Assembly: GCA_947472635.1 (NCBI GenBank)
Contig: CANJDY010000154.1
Location: 1-6,730 of the forward strand
Direction of reading: 5' to 3'
DNA length: 6,730 bases
Origin: Chitinophagaceae bacterium
GTDB taxonomy: Bacteria; Bacteroidota; Bacteroidia; Chitinophagales; Chitinophagaceae
How positions within the stretch are numbered: the stretch's first letter is position 1; each line of letters opens with the position of its first letter. A program made the position numbers and the translations under genes. This document shows positions 4,126 to 6,730 of this stretch, piece by piece. Below the pieces are notes generated by a model, which did not search any database, had not been told where the DNA came from, and saw only the letters and a program-made list of their open reading frames with translations.

Positions 4126-6243
4126 TTAGAGTTTTAGTTTTCTTTTTACCGCTTTTACTTGTTTTTTTAATTCTTCCAATTCCCCCATTTGTTCCTGGAT
4201 AAAGTTATTGTCTTCAAGGCGCCCCACTACTTGGTTCATTTCTTTACTATTGCTGTACACCATTTTTCGGAATGGATTTCTGTAGTCTTTTGCTCTTGAA
4301 TCATAGATTCCTTTGCACATCCATTCACGGGTTGAAACTGAGTTTTGTAGTAATTGATTAAAAACCGCTGCGGTAAATTGCTTAGGAGTACTTTCCAGTA
4401 TTTCCAACAGGGCCGTATAAGCATGGTTGAGTTTATCGGTAAAATAGGTAGCACTTTGCTCTGTGTAAAAAGCATGTACTTCATTCCAGCTTTTTACTTT
4501 TTGGCTGACGATATTGGCATGCAGTTTTTCTACAGCTGTTTGTTGAATCAGTTGTCCTCCGATGTTCATCCATTCGCTTCGTTGGATTTTGGCGGATAGG
4601 CTTTTCTTGAATTCATCAAAACTGCTAAACTTGTTTTGTTGGATATGACGCAACAATTCTGTGACGGCATAATATTGGATCAATTCGGTAAAGATGGCAA
4701 TTGATTGAGGGACTTTAATTACAACCGTATTACGGGAATTGTTTTCCCATCCTTTTATGGTAGCAATTCCTTTTTCATTGGGTTGTAATTTTTGCAGATG
4801 GCCAAGTGATGTAAAAATTTCATTGATAGTATCTGGAGCCAAATAATTGTATTCTATTAATTGTGCCCTAGTAGTCCTTTTGTCTCGGTCAACATATTTA
4901 TGGGCGTTCCTTTCCAAAGCATACATATTATGCATGAACCAATAGGCGGGCATTACTACGAGCTGGTTATTGCTTGCATCATTGCTTACCAAACTAAAAG
5001 GTACTGGAATATTTAATTCCGCTGGAAAGTCACCTTTGGCAATAATGGTGAATGATGCAAATTTTGAATTGTGCTTTAAGCTTACGCATAAGCCTGGCCA
5101 AAAGCCACGTCCGGCAATGAGTTCTCCATCCGCACTACGGCTGTTGTGGTTGCTACCAATGGTAGCACCTGCCGCCATATTGCTTTGTCCCATTAATAGT
5201 GATGCGCACAAAAATGAATTGTTATGATGCTGTTCATGTGCTGGAAAAATGAGTGAATTCAATACCTCACAGCAGGAAATAGTAGAGTTGTTGCCGAGGT
5301 AGGAATTGATTAACCTAGCACCATATTTCAATTGGGAGTGGGCAGCCATAACAAATCGTACTGCTTTTACCCCATAAAATATTCTGCATCCATATCCAAT
5401 TATTCCGTTTACCAATTCACAGCCTTCACCAATTTGGGAGGTGCGGTTTTCATCACTGTTGATGGTAAGGTTTTTTAATTTATTGGCTCCTTTTAAATAG
5501 GCATCGGTGCCAATCAAAACGTCTTTTATGATTTTACAATTTTTAATAACGGTACGATCTCCAATTGTGCCATAACGTCCCCTTTGGGAAACAAACCGGT
5601 TATCTGTAAATTCCTTGAATTTATTCATCAACTGGTCTTGGTCCCTAAATTTACTCCACATATAAGCATCTCCCGCTAGCATTCCATCAAATGGAATTAC
5701 ACTTCTTCCTCCATTTTCATTGCAGAGTTCCATCCATACGCGAATATTTTCATCTTCACCTTCAAAAATAATTCCATTGCCGAATTTCGCCTTTTCGGTG
5801 GTAGCCATTTCATTCACATTGGCAATCATTACATCGTTTCCAATGATATAATGGCTAAGAGAATTTACATTTTCAATACACACATTGTTGCCAAAATCAC
5901 AGCTGATAATGGTACTGTTGTATAACCCAACGGGCAATCGGAAATTGTGAAATTCAAGGTAAAAAGCCTCTAGCTTTCCAATCCGAATTAACCCGTAAAA
6001 TTTACAGTTCTTTACCAACTCCGGATTAAAGGCGGAGGATACAAATATTTTATTCCAGTCGTCGGAAGTGTTTCGGTTCCGAACGAGTACTTCTATTTCA
6101 TGAGCAGTTAATTTTCGGTATTCACTGCCATTAGGGTTCTGTAAGTACCTAAGATAGTATTCGTCTTTACCTTTGGGGATATATTTTTCTTCTACAAAGT
6201 TGTAGCCAAGATTGTTTACCGGATGTTTGCTGATGATGTTCAT
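4126..6243 (-). CDS. DUF4954 family protein, left-handed beta-helix (hexapeptide repeat) type
   Basis: This 705-residue cytoplasmic protein has no signal peptide or membrane segment. After an N-terminal part (EYRKLTAHEIEVL, ~41-53), residues ~80-400 form an irregular left-handed beta-helix with turns such as YIIGNDVMI, YGTIGDRTVI, VLIGTDAYL, QIGEGCELV, SYLGNNSTI and ATIGSNHNSRS, the fold shared with GlmU and LpxA-type acyltransferases. The loop PAHEQHHNNSF (~334-344, His336, His339, His340) sits where a catalytic or metal site could be. The later segment YVDRDKRTTRAQLIEYNYLAP (~450-470, quoted in parts: DRDKR then NYLAP) is typical of DUF4954. The C-terminal ~230 residues are helical, ending in a charged coiled coil (~684-703). 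Its biochemical role is unknown. The neighbour upstream is glmS, 148 bp away on the same strand, so a link to amino-sugar nucleotide metabolism is possible but inferred only from context and fold. Confidence 0.85.
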   Translation of the reverse strand: MNIISKHPVNNLGYNFVEEKYIPKGKDEYYLRYLQNPNGSEYRKLTAHEIEVLVRNRNTSDDWNKIFVSSAFNPELVKNCKFYGLIRIGKLEAFYLEFHNFRLPVGLYNSTIISCDFGNNVCIENVNSLSHYIIGNDVMIANVNEMATTEKAKFGNGIIFEGEDENIRVWMELCNENGGRSVIPFDGMLAGDAYMWSKFRDQDQLMNKFKEFTDNRFVSQRGRYGTIGDRTVIKNCKIIKDVLIGTDAYLKGANKLKNLTINSDENRTSQIGEGCELVNGIIGYGCRIFYGVKAVRFVMAAHSQLKYGARLINSYLGNNSTISCCEVLNSLIFPAHEQHHNNSFLCASLLMGQSNMAAGATIGSNHNSRSADGELIAGRGFWPGLCVSLKHNSKFASFTIIAKGDFPAELNIPVPFSLVSNDASNNQLVVMPAYWFMHNMYALERNAHKYVDRDKRTTRAQLIEYNYLAPDTINEIFTSLGHLQKLQPNEKGIATIKGWENNSRNTVVIKVPQSIAIFTELIQYYAVTELLRHIQQNKFSSFDEFKKSLSAKIQRSEWMNIGGQLIQQTAVEKLHANIVSQKVKSWNEVHAFYTEQSATYFTDKLNHAYTALLEILESTPKQFTAAVFNQLLQNSVSTREWMCKGIYDSRAKDYRNPFRKMVYSNSKEMNQVVGRLEDNNFIQEQMGELEELKKQVKAVKRKLKL

Positions 6244-6391
6244 GGAGTAGCTGGTAATTGATTCACTGAAAATTAAAAACTGACGGATGTTTTAACTGGC
6301 AGTTGTATTGTTATTGGTAAAATTTGAATACGAATTTTGGCAAGAGCACGAGTAAAGATATTTTTTTAGTTTGCATTTCGACGGACATTAA

Positions 6392-6730
6392 TTATTCCAC
6401 CGTGACGCTTTTAGCCAGATTTCTCGGCTTGTCCACATCCACTCCACGTGCAATACCCATGTAGTAGGAAAGCAGTTGCAATGGAACGCAGCTAAGCATA
6501 GGGGCGATAATCTCATCTGCCGGCGGAACAAAAAATACATCATTTGCCAATGCTGGAATCACCTCATCACCCTCGGTGATGATGGCGATAACCAATCCTT
6601 TTCTAGCTTTAATTTCCTGGATATTGCTTACAATTTTTTCGTGGTAACTATCTTTTGTTGCAACGAAAACTACGGGTAGCGTATCTGTCACCAGTGCAAT
6701 GGGGCCATGTTTCATTTCAGCGGCAGGGTA
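6392..6730 (-). CDS. glmS: Glutamine-fructose-6-phosphate aminotransferase (isomerizing), C-terminal part
   Basis: These are the last 112 residues of GlmS; the gene runs off the right edge of the window. The enzyme makes glucosamine-6-phosphate from fructose-6-phosphate and glutamine, the first step to UDP-GlcNAc for peptidoglycan and lipid A. The segment is the end of the second sugar-isomerase (SIS) domain. YPAAEMKHGPIAL contains the histidine equivalent to E. coli His504. DEIIAPMLSCVPLQLLSYY is the conserved helix, and DVDKPRNLAKSVTVE is the near-invariant C-terminus carrying the lysine equivalent to Lys603, which binds the sugar. No clear terminator or promoter was found in the 148 bp between this stop and the DUF4954 start, so read-through into that gene is possible. 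Confidence 0.97.
   Translation of the reverse strand, partial: YPAAEMKHGPIALVTDTLPVVFVATKDSYHEKIVSNIQEIKARKGLVIAIITEGDEVIPALANDVFFVPPADEIIAPMLSCVPLQLLSYYMGIARGVDVDKPRNLAKSVTVE

Noticed and set aside
5151..5167. 7-bp-arm palindrome (TGCTACC / GGTAGCA) in the DUF4954 gene
   Set aside because: It encodes a beta-helix repeat turn (GATIGS), the arms are short, and nothing around it suggests regulation.
4970..5227. 85-codon open frame opposite the DUF4954 gene
   Set aside because: It is a shadow on the opposite strand of a strongly coding beta-helix region and resembles no protein I know.
6564..6582. 8-bp-arm palindrome (TCATCACC / GGTGATGA) in glmS
   Set aside because: It encodes ordinary GlmS residues (ITEGDEV), and an 8-bp stem is within what chance gives in a window this long.

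Overview
The window looks like a chromosomal piece of a low-GC Bacteroidota bacterium, most plausibly Chitinophagaceae or a close relative. The reasons are signal peptides ending in A-Q (AFAQ, VKAQ, VNAQ, TKAQ), weak Shine-Dalgarno sites, a TAnnTTTG-type -7 element, a DUF4954 protein, and a secreted heavy-metal-associated (HMA) protein of a type I know from this phylum. The family placement is an inference from style, not from a marker gene.

There are two converging blocks. The left block (1-2331, + strand) is a compact run of exported, cysteine-bearing proteins: the 3' end of an HMA protein with a very Cys-rich tail, a second HMA protein with its own signal peptide and GLTCSMC motif, an outer-membrane beta-barrel-like protein, an 18-residue lysine/cysteine peptide, and a TlpA/ResA-type thioredoxin. 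The beta-barrel gene, the small ORF and the TlpA gene are separated by 1 bp and then by an ATGA overlap, so they are probably co-transcribed and translationally coupled. Together they suggest a cell-envelope system for binding or passing on a soft metal, most likely copper, plus thiol redox control. The metal and the direction of transport are not shown by the sequence.

The right block (2342-6730, - strand) reads, in transcription order: the C-terminal end of glmS (glucosamine-6-phosphate synthase), a 705-residue DUF4954 left-handed beta-helix protein, a small secreted parvulin-type peptidyl-prolyl isomerase with a TTG start, and a secreted transglutaminase-fold protein that has lost its catalytic cysteine. 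The two blocks meet tail to tail with only 10 bp between stop codons.

The points most worth a second look are: a perfect 12-bp-arm palindrome, terminator-like in both directions, inside the second HMA gene; the 18-aa peptide and the A9 run linking it to tlpA; the pseudo-transglutaminase; and the repeated Cys-Cys theme in the metal block. No RNA gene, CRISPR array, insertion sequence or attachment site was seen. No gene-free stretch exceeds 300 bp; the longest are 3975-4125 and 6244-6391.
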